A stretch of 64,000 nt of DNA from CAVZXS01 sp963779325 (GCA_963779325.1 CAVZXS010000017.1:34117-98116), one strand, 5' to 3'. Numbered from the stretch's first letter, positions 50,830-61,349 are shown. Made by a program: numbers and translations. Notes: generated by a model not told the origin, from the letters alone.

Positions 50830-52641
50830 TTAATGCTGGGTCTCATTCTCCCCAATCGGCTCCGTCTGCATAATAAATTCTCTTCCGTCTTTTCCGTAAT
50901 CATAAGCCCAACGATGTACTTCAGGTATTTCACCCGGCCAGTTACCGTGACCCGGTCTTATCGGCGTTGTCCACTCCAATGTATTGGCACCCCACGGATT
51001 CGGTGTAGTTACTTTTCTTCCTTTAAATATGGAATAAAAGAAATTGAATACAAACATTAATTGTACCGCAAACACTACAATGGATACTATCGTAATCATT
51101 TGGTTCAGTTCCTGGAACTTATTAAACGAAACCCAAGGTGTTACATTTAAATAACGACGCGGCGAACCGGCCAAACCTTCATAGTGCATCGGCCAGAAAA
51201 TTAAATATGCGCCAACCATCGTTACCCAAAAATGCAGGTAGCCCAATGTGTTGTTTAAATACCTGCCGAACATTTTCGGGAACCAATGATACACTCCGGC
51301 GAACATACCGAAGAAGGATGCCACACCCATTACTATATGGAAGTGCGCCACTACGAATTTTGTATCGTGTAAATGAATATCAATTGTTGAGTTACCTAAA
51401 AAAATACCGGTTAAACCGCCTGAAATAAATAAGCTTACAAAACCCAATGCGAATAAGGTGGCCGGCGTAAACCGAATATTGCCCCGCCATATAGTGGTAA
51501 GCCAGTTAAATACTTTAATGGCCGATGGTACCGCGATTAATAAAGTAAGTAATACAAAGACGGCTCCGAGGAAAGGATTCAATCCCGTTACAAACATATG
51601 ATGCGCCCAAACCAAAAAGGCAAGAATACAAATAGCGAATAATGAACCCACCATGGCCATATAACCGAAGATCGGTTTGCGTGAATTCACCGAAAGTATT
51701 TCGGATACCATGCCCATGGCCGGCAACAGGATGATATACACTTCGGGGTGACCCAGAAACCAGAATAAATGCTGGAACAGGATAGCGCTTCCGCCTTCGT
51801 TGGGTAATATTTTACCCGCCACATAAATATCGCTCAGGTAAAAACTTGTACCGAGGTTTCTGTCGAACAATAATAATATAGCGCCTGATAATAAAACCGG
51901 GAATGATAATACACCCAATACAGCGGTAAAGAACATAGCCCACATCGTCAAAGGCATACGGGTCATGGTCATACCCTTTGTACGCATGTTGAGTATGGTA
52001 GTAATATAATTTAATCCGCCCAATAAAGAGGAAACGATAAACAACGCCATACTTATCAACCACAAATCCGTTCCGATCTTAGATCCGTCTCCCGCATCAT
52101 GCAATGCACTCAGCGGCGGATACATCGTCCATCCGCCCGAAGCGGGACCGGTAGTTACAAATAAAGAAGAGATCATTACAACACTGGCCAAAAAGAAAAA
52201 CCAGTAAGACAGCATATTTAAAAACGGTGAAGCCATATCTCTTGCACCAATTTGTAATGGAATAAGTAAGTTGGCGAATGTACCGCTCAGGCCCGCCGTT
52301 AATACAAAGAAAACCAACACGGTTCCGTGCATGGTAACCAACGCATAATAAAACTCGGGCTTTATTTGTCCGCCCGCGGCGTTCTTACCAAAAAATGTTT
52401 CCAGTATCGGAAAGTTTTGATCGGGAAAACCCAATTGCAAACGAAACAGTACGGAGAATAAACCGCCGATGATGGCCCATACAATACCGGTAATCAAAAA
52501 TTGTTTTCCGATGGTTTTATGATCCATACTGAACACATACTTGCTGATAAAGGTCTCATGGTGCGCATGATGTTCATCATGATGTACCTCGTGGTGAGTG
52601 ATCACCTCAGTCTGCACATTTATTGTTGCGTCGTTACTCAT
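50830..52641 (-). CDS. coxA: Cytochrome c oxidase subunit I
   Basis: A 603-residue haem-copper oxidase catalytic subunit with 12 or so helices. WFLGHPEVYIILLPAMGMVS contains the CuB His, the proton-channel Glu and the cross-linked Tyr, so this is an A1-type enzyme. Further metal ligands are in VWAHHMFVTG and HDTKFVVAHFHIVMGV. The N-terminus is His-rich (THHEVHHDEHHAHHETF). It reduces oxygen and pumps protons. Between coxB and ctaB in the cluster. Confidence 0.97.
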   Translation of the reverse strand: MSNDATINVQTEVITHHEVHHDEHHAHHETFISKYVFSMDHKTIGKQFLITGIVWAIIGGLFSVLFRLQLGFPDQNFPILETFFGKNAAGGQIKPEFYYALVTMHGTVLVFFVLTAGLSGTFANLLIPLQIGARDMASPFLNMLSYWFFFLASVVMISSLFVTTGPASGGWTMYPPLSALHDAGDGSKIGTDLWLISMALFIVSSLLGGLNYITTILNMRTKGMTMTRMPLTMWAMFFTAVLGVLSFPVLLSGAILLLFDRNLGTSFYLSDIYVAGKILPNEGGSAILFQHLFWFLGHPEVYIILLPAMGMVSEILSVNSRKPIFGYMAMVGSLFAICILAFLVWAHHMFVTGLNPFLGAVFVLLTLLIAVPSAIKVFNWLTTIWRGNIRFTPATLFALGFVSLFISGGLTGIFLGNSTIDIHLHDTKFVVAHFHIVMGVASFFGMFAGVYHWFPKMFGRYLNNTLGYLHFWVTMVGAYLIFWPMHYEGLAGSPRRYLNVTPWVSFNKFQELNQMITIVSIVVFAVQLMFVFNFFYSIFKGRKVTTPNPWGANTLEWTTPIRPGHGNWPGEIPEVHRWAYDYGKDGREFIMQTEPIGENETQH

Positions 52642-52674
52642 AAAAATATTTTTATACTCTTCTTTACAATATAG

Positions 52675-53760
52675 TTATTTGGTTGTAGCCATCTGTTCGC
52701 CGGGTGCTGTTGCCGCAGCAGCCGTAACTTTCGCGGCTGTTGTATCAACCGCGGGTTTATAATCCGGCGCTTTTTCCGGGAACACTACATAGTATTGCGG
52801 CTTACTCATTTTACCCGCCCACCATGCATCATATTCTTCCTGCGTATCTACTACAATAGTTCCCCGCATACCCGTATGGCCCTTACCGCACATTTGGTCG
52901 CAGGAAATTTCGTATACAAAATCAGGTCCGTACTTCTCCTGCATTTGCTTGGTAGTAAACTTAGGTGTAAACCACATAGTGGTAGGTGTACCGGGTACTG
53001 CGTCCATTTTCATTCTGAAATGAACCAATCCCACATCATGCAATACATCCTTCGCATTGATGATTAATTTCACGGGTTTGTTTACCACCAGGTGCATCGG
53101 TTCCGAACCCGGTACGTACACATCATCCATATTAGCGGAGTCTTCCCATATTTGACCAAGCGGATTATTTTTTCCCGGGTCTATATTCTTAAAATATTTT
53201 TTGCCCAATGTTTTATCAGCGCCGGGGTAGCGAAACTCCCAACCAAACTGGTACCCTGTTATTTCAATTTGTGCGGCATTTGCAGGAGCAGGGCCTGTAA
53301 TGATTATCCAGTAGTAAATACCAAAACCAACCAATACAGTTAACACAATTGCCGGTATTACCGTCCAAATTAATTCTAACTTGGTGCTGTGTACAAAATA
53401 ATAAGCTTTCCTGTTTTCCTTTTCCTGGTATTTGTAGGCAAACCAAAAAAGAAGAATTTGTGTAATTACAAATACAATACCTGTAATAGCAATGGTAATG
53501 TACAACATCAGGTCAATCTTTTCTCCGTGATTGGAAGCCGCTTCGCCCAATATTCTCCCTTTCAATCTTTCATTGCAGTAGTACACGCCTATCAAACCAA
53601 CTACCAAAAAGACCAATAATAAAAAAGCATTAATACGATTAGCCTGTTTTCTTGACTCTTCTTCGCCGCGCAATATGGCTACATACTCACTGGCTTTGGC
53701 AATCTGGAAGGTAACCAGGAAACCAAGTGCCAAAATCGCTATTATGAAAATTGTTTGCAT
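52675..53760 (-). CDS. coxB: Cytochrome c oxidase subunit II
   Basis: A 361-residue subunit II with an N-terminal helix, a further two-helix hairpin and a periplasmic cupredoxin domain. CuA ligands are in DVLHDVGLVHFRMKMDAV (His) and EISCDQMCGKGHTGMRG (two Cys, Glu-type position, His, Met). No haem c motif is fused at the C-terminus, so electrons must come from an ACIII haem domain or a separate cytochrome c. The C-terminus is Ala/Thr-rich and probably disordered. Confidence 0.96.
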   Translation of the reverse strand: MQTIFIIAILALGFLVTFQIAKASEYVAILRGEEESRKQANRINAFLLLVFLVVGLIGVYYCNERLKGRILGEAASNHGEKIDLMLYITIAITGIVFVITQILLFWFAYKYQEKENRKAYYFVHSTKLELIWTVIPAIVLTVLVGFGIYYWIIITGPAPANAAQIEITGYQFGWEFRYPGADKTLGKKYFKNIDPGKNNPLGQIWEDSANMDDVYVPGSEPMHLVVNKPVKLIINAKDVLHDVGLVHFRMKMDAVPGTPTTMWFTPKFTTKQMQEKYGPDFVYEISCDQMCGKGHTGMRGTIVVDTQEEYDAWWAGKMSKPQYYVVFPEKAPDYKPAVDTTAAKVTAAAATAPGEQMATTK

Positions 53761-53898
53761 AAACTATTGTTCAGTTATTAATTATAAATATTCAGCCACA
53801 TCCCGATTTATCGTCGGGACCCTCAAAGCGCAAGGCTCGCTTTTCGAAAAAAACTTTTTATGTAAGAACTGCTCTTTATTATCTATCAAGCTTTTCCT

Positions 53899-53938
53899 GA
53901 GCCTTCCGCCGATCGGCGGAGAGGTTGGAGGGGCTGCC
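53899..53938 (-). repeat. Palindromic repeat, copy K, abutting the actF stop
   Basis: TCCGCCGATCGGCGGA (53905-53920) is a perfect 16-base palindrome with flank GAGGTTGGAGGGGCTGCC touching the actF stop. Nearly the same as copy D. Confidence 0.85.
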
Positions 53939-55162
53939 TTACGTATGATGAATAATACTTTCTTTTACAAATGGATGATTCTTCGCCAGCAACGAGTTTT
54001 TGCTCAACACTCTTGCCGTTACAAACATGATCAATCCCACAAAACCTAACGCTATACCAAAATCGAGAAACATAACCGGTACATGCTTGGGCGATATAGC
54101 GGGATGAACCATCTGGAAAAAGTCCAGCCAATGCCCGAATATGATTAATACCGCCATTAATGTAATGGTAGTGTAATTTCTTTTACTTCCTCTACGCATT
54201 AATATTAACAAAGGAGCGAGGAAATTGATTATAAGATTCAGGAAAAAGATTCCGCGGTATACACCCTGCAATCTTGGTTTAAAGTAAATGGTTTCCTCCG
54301 GTATATTCGCATACCATATAAGCATGAACTGGGAATACCATAAATAAGTCCAGAATACGGAGAAAGCAAACATGAATTTTCCCAAATCATGTATATGCTC
54401 TTCATTAGTTAATTCCAGGTAACCCTGATTTTTCAGAAACACAACAAATAACAGGATAAGTGATACACCCGCAACCCAACTGCTGGCGAATGTGTACCAA
54501 CTGAACATGGTACTGTACCAATGCGCATCAATACTCATTAACCAAAACCAGGGAATGGAAGACATCACCGTGAGTGCGAATATAATCATGTACATAGCCG
54601 CCCATACCGTGTTGTTCCAAATATATTTCTTCGCTTCTTCTTTTGTAGCCAACGGATTTTCGTCCAGCTTACGGCTCAGTTGACGCATTTTATATCCTAA
54701 TAAATACCAGGCTATGATGGTAAAAACTGTCCAGCCTGCAAAGAAGCCTTTATTTAAAAAACCCGTTTTAGCTTTTAATACGGAATCCAGGTTTTTTGTA
54801 TCAGTCCAATGATAAATAGAATGATTATCGCTGAATACGATAGCCAATAAAATAATGCCGCTGATTATACCAATAGGCAATACGCAGGCCGATATGGCTT
54901 CGGGTACCCTGCGAAAACTCATTTGCCATCCGCCCCAAGTCAACGTAGTAGCGCATATAAAAAACATGGAAGCATTTACGATTAATAAAAAGTAAACGCC
55001 GTTATGCAGTAGTGCGCCCCAGAACCTTGCTTGTTCATGTTGATCCTTGCTTGCACCATGCGTAATAAAAAGCATGATAACAGATAGTATACCGGCAGCC
55101 ATCAATCCCACACTCCAGGTATTGTATCGCTTTGGTATTATAAATTGTTCCCTTATTGACAT
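53939..55162 (-). CDS. actF: Alternative complex III subunit ActF
   Basis: A 407-residue polytopic membrane protein with about ten helices, the smaller NrfD-like/ActF subunit of the quinol:electron acceptor oxidoreductase. Its position after actE and before the oxidase subunits, and stretches such as ARFWGALLHNGVYFLLIVNA and MFAFSVFWTYLWYSQFMLIW, support this. It forms part of the membrane core paired with ActC. Confidence 0.92.
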   Translation of the reverse strand: MSIREQFIIPKRYNTWSVGLMAAGILSVIMLFITHGASKDQHEQARFWGALLHNGVYFLLIVNASMFFICATTLTWGGWQMSFRRVPEAISACVLPIGIISGIILLAIVFSDNHSIYHWTDTKNLDSVLKAKTGFLNKGFFAGWTVFTIIAWYLLGYKMRQLSRKLDENPLATKEEAKKYIWNNTVWAAMYMIIFALTVMSSIPWFWLMSIDAHWYSTMFSWYTFASSWVAGVSLILLFVVFLKNQGYLELTNEEHIHDLGKFMFAFSVFWTYLWYSQFMLIWYANIPEETIYFKPRLQGVYRGIFFLNLIINFLAPLLILMRRGSKRNYTTITLMAVLIIFGHWLDFFQMVHPAISPKHVPVMFLDFGIALGFVGLIMFVTARVLSKNSLLAKNHPFVKESIIHHT

Positions 55163-55189
55163 CAGTTTCTGTTTATTAAGTTCTTCAAA

Positions 55190-55849
55190 TTATTTTTTTA
55201 CAACTGCAGCCGGCGCCGTTACTGCACTGTCTTTAGCATTCGTGGCGGGTGCGGCGGGCCCTTGTTTCATTTTTATATAATGTATCACATCCCAACGCTG
55301 CTTGGTAGTAAGTTGCGATGCATAACTTCCCATTGCGTTTTTTCCGTAAGTAAGGGAATGAAACATCGTACCGTCTTTCATAGCAACATATTTTGCATCG
55401 CCAACTAATGCGGCAGGTTTTGCACTGTAAGGTCCTTCGCCGTCTTTATACAACGGTCCATTACCATCCAACTTGGCACCGTGGCATATTCCGCAGTTTA
55501 CCAAATACATACGTTCCGCTTCTTTCATATCTACGGTTTCTCTTGCAACGGGGTTAATAATATCAGCGGATTGCGCATAGCCGGCTGAATCATTTTTTAA
55601 TAAATAAGCAGCCATATCGCCCTGCGCCATTGTACCGGCTACCGGTGTATTATTATAAAATATTTTATGTCCCCTGTCACTTTCCGCCCTTGTAAATATG
55701 GCCGAATCTCTTTCTGCATAGGTTTCGTATGCACGGCTGTAAGCCATATCCGGCATATAGGTTCTGCCCGGCTCGCGGCGTACACCATTACAGCTTATTA
55801 CCAGTACGGCGGTATAAACTATTCCCGTTATAATTATAATTTTTTTCAT
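55190..55849 (-). CDS. actE: Alternative complex III subunit ActE, monohaem cytochrome c
   Basis: A 219-residue lipoprotein-type cytochrome c: lipobox VISC near residue 20 and one haem site MYLVNCGICHGAKLDGNG (about residue 120), with the distal Met likely in DGTMFHSLTYGKNAMGSYAS. It passes electrons in ACIII, probably toward the oxidase. Follows actD by about 40 bases. Confidence 0.92.
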   Translation of the reverse strand: MKKIIIITGIVYTAVLVISCNGVRREPGRTYMPDMAYSRAYETYAERDSAIFTRAESDRGHKIFYNNTPVAGTMAQGDMAAYLLKNDSAGYAQSADIINPVARETVDMKEAERMYLVNCGICHGAKLDGNGPLYKDGEGPYSAKPAALVGDAKYVAMKDGTMFHSLTYGKNAMGSYASQLTTKQRWDVIHYIKMKQGPAAPATNAKDSAVTAPAAVVKK

Positions 55850-55860
55850 GCCCTGTCAAT

Positions 55861-55875
55861 CCTCCGGGGAGGAAT
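55861..55875. repeat. Short palindrome, copy L
   Basis: CCTCCGGGGAGG between actD and actE, a short member or remnant of the GC-rich family. Confidence 0.5.
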
Positions 55876-55891
55876 TTTTGATTTTAAAATT

Positions 55892-56485
55892 TTATGCCAA
55901 TGCTTTTGCCTTCATTGCTTCTATGGCAGGTTCCTTTTTATCGTAGCGGCCAAGCCACCAACCTGTTTCTTTAAATTCCGTTTTTACATCTGCCGCACCA
56001 AGACTTTGCAAGAAAGCCATCGCTTCCGCTTCATTAGTTTTATCGGTACATTCTATCGCCATTACAAAAGTGTCGTCGGTAGAACGCGGATTAAAATGAT
56101 CCTTTTTTACAAACGGAGCCAATTGACACAAATAACAAAAAGTAAGTACCATACCTACCGCTGCAAAAAGTACCGTCAACTCAAATGTAATAGGTATCCA
56201 GGCCGGTAAAGAGAAAAACGGTTTACCGCCAAAGTTCAACGGCCAGTCTGTAGTAAGCGCCCATGTAATAAAAAGCAACGCAGTAAGCGTACCGGATACA
56301 GCGTATATAAAACCGGCGGTATGCAAACTGGTATCTCTCAGTCCCATGGCTTTATCCAATCCGTGTATAGGAAAAGGAGTAAACACTTCATGAATTTTAT
56401 AACCTGCTTTACGCGTTTTAGTTACAGCGGGAAATAAAACTTCCTCATCGTAAAAATTACCAACAATAAATTTTTGTATAGCCAT
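55892..56485 (-). CDS. actD: Alternative complex III subunit ActD (DUF3341)
   Basis: A 197-residue protein with a cytoplasmic N-terminal domain (YDEEVLFPAVTKTRKAGYKI, HEVFTPFPIHGLDKAMGL) and two membrane helices (about 55-78 and 95-120), matching DUF3341, subunit D of alternative complex III. A soluble C-terminal domain follows. Role structural. Confidence 0.92.
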   Translation of the reverse strand: MAIQKFIVGNFYDEEVLFPAVTKTRKAGYKIHEVFTPFPIHGLDKAMGLRDTSLHTAGFIYAVSGTLTALLFITWALTTDWPLNFGGKPFFSLPAWIPITFELTVLFAAVGMVLTFCYLCQLAPFVKKDHFNPRSTDDTFVMAIECTDKTNEAEAMAFLQSLGAADVKTEFKETGWWLGRYDKKEPAIEAMKAKALA

Positions 56486-56584
56486 ATTTTAAGCTTTTAA
56501 CTGTGAGCTTTCGGCTGCGAGCCTGATACTCAAAAACTTTTTCTCTTCTCTTTTTATTTCTTCATTCCAATAATGCATGCCTCG

Positions 56585-56610
56585 CATTTCCCCTTTGGGG
56601 GTCAGGGGGC
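56585..56610 (-). repeat. Palindromic repeat, copy M, abutting the actC stop
   Basis: TTTCCCCTTTGGGGGTCAGGGGGC; its GCCCCC end touches the actC stop at 56611. Confidence 0.8.
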
Positions 56611-58065
56611 CTATGCTCCGTGATCGTGTCCGTGATGTTGCGCGAACTCATCTACTTTTTCTTTATCTATCTTATCCATCTTCTCTTTATATGTCTCGCC
56701 GCTTCTTTTTAGTATATGCTTAATCTCCGCGATAGCGATTACAGGGAAAAATTTACTGAACAGGAAATAACAGGTAAAGAATAAACCGAACGTACCCATG
56801 TAAAAACCAACCTCCCAAACAGTAGGCGTATAATACGTACTCCAGGATGAAGGAAGATAATCACGATACACGGATGTAACGATGATTACAAAACGCTCAA
56901 ACCACATACCGATATTTACAAGAATGGACATGAAAAAGGTTACCAATAAATTCCTTCTCATTTTCCTGATCCAGAAAATTTGCGGAGACAATACGTTACA
57001 ACCCATCATCAACCAATAACTCCATCCGTAAGGACTGTTAAGGTTCAACCTGTTTTCTTTAAATGCAAACCACTCATAAGGTACATGGCTGTACCATGCC
57101 ATAAACAATTCCGTTAAATATGCGATACCTACAATTGAACCTGTAAGAATAATTACTTTATTCATTACATCAATGTGCTCGATGGTAATATAATCTTCGA
57201 GGTTTAATACTTTCCTTGTTACCACCAACAGCGTTTGCACCATAGCGAAACCTGAGAAGATAGCGCCTGCTACGAAATAAGGAGGGAAGATGGTAGTATG
57301 CCAACCCGGTACGATAGAGGTAGCGAAGTCGAACGATACGATAGTATGAACTGATAATACAAGCGGCGTACTTAAACCGGCCAACACCAATGATAATGCT
57401 TCGTGGCGTTGCCAGTGTTTGGTGCTGCCCGTCCAGCCAAATGCGGTAAGACCGTAAAACATCTTTCTCCATTTTTCTTTCGCACGGTCGCGCAGCGTAG
57501 CCAAATCCGGTAATAAACCGCTGTACCAAAATAATAATGAAACGGTGAAATAAGTTGATATCGCAAATACGTCCCACAACAACGGCGAGTTAAAGTTAAC
57601 CCACAACGGGCCTCTTGTATTAGCATAAGGAAGAACAAAGAATGCATCCCACACACGACCCATGTGCCAGATAGGAAACTGGCCGGCGCACATTACAGCA
57701 AAAATCGTCATCGCTTCCGCCGCACGGTTTACACCTGTTCTCCATCCTTGTCTGAATAATAATAAGATAGCGGAAATAAGCGTACCCGCATGACCGATAC
57801 CTACCCACCATACGAAGTTTGTAATATCCCAACCCCAACCGATTGTTTTATTCAGGTTCCATTGACCCACACCGTAGGTAACTTCCATGCCTACGGAAAT
57901 AATTCCGAAAATCAACAGCGCAACTGAAATAAGAAAGCCAATCCACCAGAGCCGTGAAGGCTTAGCTTCTACCGGCCGGCAAATATCTTCCGTTACCTGG
58001 TGATAATCTTTATTTCCTACTACCAGCGGCGGTCTTACTTGTGATTCGTATCTGAGTAATGACAT
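56611..58065 (-). CDS. actC: Alternative complex III subunit ActC (NrfD-like)
   Basis: A 484-residue membrane protein with about ten helices and NrfD/PsrC-like features, proposed to bind menaquinol. Stretches such as NFVWWVGIGHAGTLISAILL, RTGVNRAAEAMTIFAVMCAG and PIWHMGRVWDAFFVLPYANT are typical. A His-rich C-terminus (FAQHHGHDHGA) is present. Follows actB in the standard order. Confidence 0.95.
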   Translation of the reverse strand: MSLLRYESQVRPPLVVGNKDYHQVTEDICRPVEAKPSRLWWIGFLISVALLIFGIISVGMEVTYGVGQWNLNKTIGWGWDITNFVWWVGIGHAGTLISAILLLFRQGWRTGVNRAAEAMTIFAVMCAGQFPIWHMGRVWDAFFVLPYANTRGPLWVNFNSPLLWDVFAISTYFTVSLLFWYSGLLPDLATLRDRAKEKWRKMFYGLTAFGWTGSTKHWQRHEALSLVLAGLSTPLVLSVHTIVSFDFATSIVPGWHTTIFPPYFVAGAIFSGFAMVQTLLVVTRKVLNLEDYITIEHIDVMNKVIILTGSIVGIAYLTELFMAWYSHVPYEWFAFKENRLNLNSPYGWSYWLMMGCNVLSPQIFWIRKMRRNLLVTFFMSILVNIGMWFERFVIIVTSVYRDYLPSSWSTYYTPTVWEVGFYMGTFGLFFTCYFLFSKFFPVIAIAEIKHILKRSGETYKEKMDKIDKEKVDEFAQHHGHDHGA

Positions 58066-58153
58066 ATTATTTTGAGCTTTGAGCTGTTAGCTGCGGGCTA
58101 ATAGCTTTTTGTTTTATTTATTCAATCAATTTTTTTCTTTTCTGTCGAGGCTC

Positions 58154-61100
58154 TTACTGATGAGCCGGCTCCGCTGCTTTTACTTCTTCTTTCTTTTCAG
58201 CACCTTCAGCCGCATGACCACCCTCATCGTGTCCGCCACCATGATCTTCAGGCACAATCATTTCATCCGTATTCCTGATTTTAGCCAAATAAGTAATATT
58301 GGGCAGCGTATGTATTTGTTCCAACACCGTAAATATTCTCAACGGGTTATCATGTCTTTCTTTTGCAATCCTGCTTTTCTCATCATGCACATTACCAAAT
58401 ACAATCGCTTCTGTAGGACAAGCAGTCATACAAGCTGTTTTGGCCGTACCGTCTCTTAATTCTTCACCGGCTTTTTTCGCATCCAATTTAGCAGACTGTA
58501 AACGCTGAACACAGAAAGAACATTTTTCTATTACACCTCTTGAACGAACGGTAACATCGGGGTTCAATACCATTCTTGTTAAGTCATCATTCATTTGCTC
58601 TACCACTTCATCTAATTTACCAACCAACTGCTGATCGCGGTTGTTGGGGAAGCTGTCGGCGCCGGTATAATCGGCCCAGTTAAAACGACGTACTTTATAA
58701 GGACAGTTGTTGGCACAATATCTTGTACCGATACAACGGTTATATGTCATTTGATTTAATCCTTCCGCACTGTGGTTGGTAGCTGCAACCGGGCAAACGT
58801 TTTCACAAGGTGCATTATCGCAATGCTGGCAAAGCATGGGTTGAAACACCACACCTTTTACATCATCGGGATTTTTTTCATCGCTTACAAAATAACGATC
58901 GATACGCAGCCAGTGCATATCATGATAACGGGCTACTTCTCTTTTACCAACAACAGGTACGTTATTCTCGGCATGACAGGCCACCACACAAGCGCCGCAG
59001 GAATTACAACTGTTCATGTCAATATTCATTCCCCACTTAATGCCGGGTTGCGAATGTGAACCATACAACGTTCCTCCGCCACGATAGTCATTTTTTCCTT
59101 CACCGTATTCGCCCGCCAGGTCATCACTAAATTCTTTGTATTGGTTAGGATATTTTATAAAAGAAGCCAATGAGGTTTCCCTCACCACTTCTTTACGATT
59201 CTCATACGAGTTATGAATCTGTGTTTGCGCTATTTTATATTTTGGTTTGTCAGATTTTTCAATCGTAACATTACCGTTATAATATTGTACCGCATCATCG
59301 GCATAAGAAGTAAACGGATATACATTTTGACCGGCGCCGGCACTTGCTTTCGCAAATTTTTCGCTGCGGCCATAACCAACCGCGATGGCGATGGTGTTAC
59401 CGTTCATACCCGGGATTACCAATACAGGTAATTCTAAAACTTTATTACCAACAGTAACTTTTACTACCGGCTTTTCAGGATGGTATTCGTAATTATTATT
59501 TAATTTAATACCAAGCTCATTGGCCTTGGTCATGGATATCATAGCATAGTTATCCCAGGTAGCTTTTGTAATGGGATCGGGTAATTCCTGTAACCAGGGA
59601 TTGCCTGCATGCTTACCCGTGCCGATAGAAACTTTTTGGTAAATAACCAACTCCGTATTACCGCCGGCTTTTTGCAAACCGATAGCAGCGGCAGCAACAG
59701 CTACAGCGCCACCATTATATGAACCGCCTGATACAGCAGAAGCCGCAACGGGAATAAATCCGTTTTGCAAAGCGGTATTAAATGCTTCTTCCGTTCCGCC
59801 CAACTTTCCTTTCCAGTATTCTTTAAAATAAGTTTCGTAATCTCTTGTATCGCCGGCCCATTTCAATAAAGCCGTTTGAAAATATCTTGTTTTGAAAAGC
59901 GGGTTGATAGTAGGTTGTAAGAAACTTACATGACCGGCTTTCGCTTCCGCATCGCCCCAACTTTCTAAGTAATGATGTGTCGGTATAATATAATTACACA
60001 ACTCGGTTGTTTCATCCATTTTTTCGCCGAAGGAAACAGAGAGTTTTACTTTATTAATAGCGCTTCTGAATTTACCGGCATCATAAAAACTATATGCAGG
60101 ATTGGCGCCGAAAATTAATAAAGCACCCACTTGACCTGCATCCATTTTTGCAACCAAGTCAGCCATTTCTTTATCATTACCCTTACGGTAATTTACCGGT
60201 ACGCTCCAATCAATAGAAGTACCGTAAGCACCCAACTTACTGTTGATGGCATTTATAATTACCTGTACATTTTTATCATTGCTTCCGCAAACAACCAACG
60301 CTTTGCCGGCAGCTTTCAGTAAACTGTCCGCTACTTTTTTAATACCTGCCGCTAATTTCGCATCTGAAATAGAAGGAGCAGCTACTTCGCCGCCCAGAGC
60401 AGCATACAAAGCCATGGCTACTTTACCGGTCTCAGAAGGACGATGCGTAATTCTTTCATCCGCATTAGCGCCGGTCATACTCATTATACTTTCAAACTGG
60501 TAGTGCTTGCTCATCTTCATGGCCTTCTCATCTATCTTACGGCCTTTTGCATATGCTTTGGCAAATTCTACCGGGCTGAGCCATGTACCGAGGAAATCGG
60601 CGCCGAAGCTCACTATCACTTCTGCTTTATCAAAATGATAAGAAGGTATACTACGGTTACCGAATGAAGCTTCGTTGGCGGACAATATACCGCTATAGGA
60701 AACCTCATCGTATTGTATATGCTGCCCGTTGTATTTCGTTACAAAGGCATTGATAATATCTTTTGTGGTAGGAGAAGTAATGGTAGAAGTTAAAACAACG
60801 ACGGATGAGCCGCCCAAACCGGCCATCGCATCGGCAATTGATTTATCTAATTTTTCAAAAGTCGGCACTTCTTCAAACTTGTCGCCGGTTTTATGCATCG
60901 GGTAGCGGTTACGATACATATCATATAAATCGAGCACCGAAGCCTGTACCTGCGCCGATGTGCCGCCGCCTGTATAGGATAACTCGTTGCCTTCAATTTT
61001 TATAGGACGACCGTCGCGAACTTTAGCGATAACGGGTAATACATCACCTTCGCTTACATAGGTAGTAGCATAATATTTTGCCGCGCCGGGTACTAAGTTC

Positions 61101-61345
61101 TCGGGACGATTAGCGAAGGGAATAATTTTTTTAACGGGTTGCTCGCAACTTGCAGCCATTGCAGCAGCGGCTGTACTGAAGCCAAGATATTTTAAGAAAT
61201 CTCTGCGGGGAGTTTTTGCATCCAATAAACCATTGCCGTCCGTGTCTTCAAAAGGCAGCTCTTCACGAAACTCATCCTGAGCCTGCTTTTTAAAGTTTTC
61301 TTCATCATTTAACTCGCCGAAACTTTGCCAGTATTTATTTATCAT
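58154..61345 (-). CDS. actB: Alternative complex III subunit ActB (molybdopterin-like and Fe-S)
   Basis: A 1063-residue periplasm-facing subunit from ATG 61345. A twin-arginine-like motif, TPRRDFLKYLGFSTAAAAMA, lies unusually far in (about residue 47), followed by the lipobox AASC. The first two thirds resemble a molybdopterin oxidoreductase that has lost the cofactor; the C-terminal third is a four-cluster ferredoxin-like domain (CNSCGACVVACHAENNVP, CQHCDNAPCENVCPV, CIGTRYCANNCPYKVRRFNW, CSFCVQRLQSAKL, CMTACPTEAIVFG). The tail is His/Glu-rich. Upstream TTG 61357 would read into repeat N, so the ATG is preferred. Confidence 0.95.
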   Translation of the reverse strand: MINKYWQSFGELNDEENFKKQAQDEFREELPFEDTDGNGLLDAKTPRRDFLKYLGFSTAAAAMAASCEQPVKKIIPFANRPENLVPGAAKYYATTYVSEGDVLPVIAKVRDGRPIKIEGNELSYTGGGTSAQVQASVLDLYDMYRNRYPMHKTGDKFEEVPTFEKLDKSIADAMAGLGGSSVVVLTSTITSPTTKDIINAFVTKYNGQHIQYDEVSYSGILSANEASFGNRSIPSYHFDKAEVIVSFGADFLGTWLSPVEFAKAYAKGRKIDEKAMKMSKHYQFESIMSMTGANADERITHRPSETGKVAMALYAALGGEVAAPSISDAKLAAGIKKVADSLLKAAGKALVVCGSNDKNVQVIINAINSKLGAYGTSIDWSVPVNYRKGNDKEMADLVAKMDAGQVGALLIFGANPAYSFYDAGKFRSAINKVKLSVSFGEKMDETTELCNYIIPTHHYLESWGDAEAKAGHVSFLQPTINPLFKTRYFQTALLKWAGDTRDYETYFKEYWKGKLGGTEEAFNTALQNGFIPVAASAVSGGSYNGGAVAVAAAAIGLQKAGGNTELVIYQKVSIGTGKHAGNPWLQELPDPITKATWDNYAMISMTKANELGIKLNNNYEYHPEKPVVKVTVGNKVLELPVLVIPGMNGNTIAIAVGYGRSEKFAKASAGAGQNVYPFTSYADDAVQYYNGNVTIEKSDKPKYKIAQTQIHNSYENRKEVVRETSLASFIKYPNQYKEFSDDLAGEYGEGKNDYRGGGTLYGSHSQPGIKWGMNIDMNSCNSCGACVVACHAENNVPVVGKREVARYHDMHWLRIDRYFVSDEKNPDDVKGVVFQPMLCQHCDNAPCENVCPVAATNHSAEGLNQMTYNRCIGTRYCANNCPYKVRRFNWADYTGADSFPNNRDQQLVGKLDEVVEQMNDDLTRMVLNPDVTVRSRGVIEKCSFCVQRLQSAKLDAKKAGEELRDGTAKTACMTACPTEAIVFGNVHDEKSRIAKERHDNPLRIFTVLEQIHTLPNITYLAKIRNTDEMIVPEDHGGGHDEGGHAAEGAEKKEEVKAAEPAHQ

Positions 61346-61349
61346 AATA

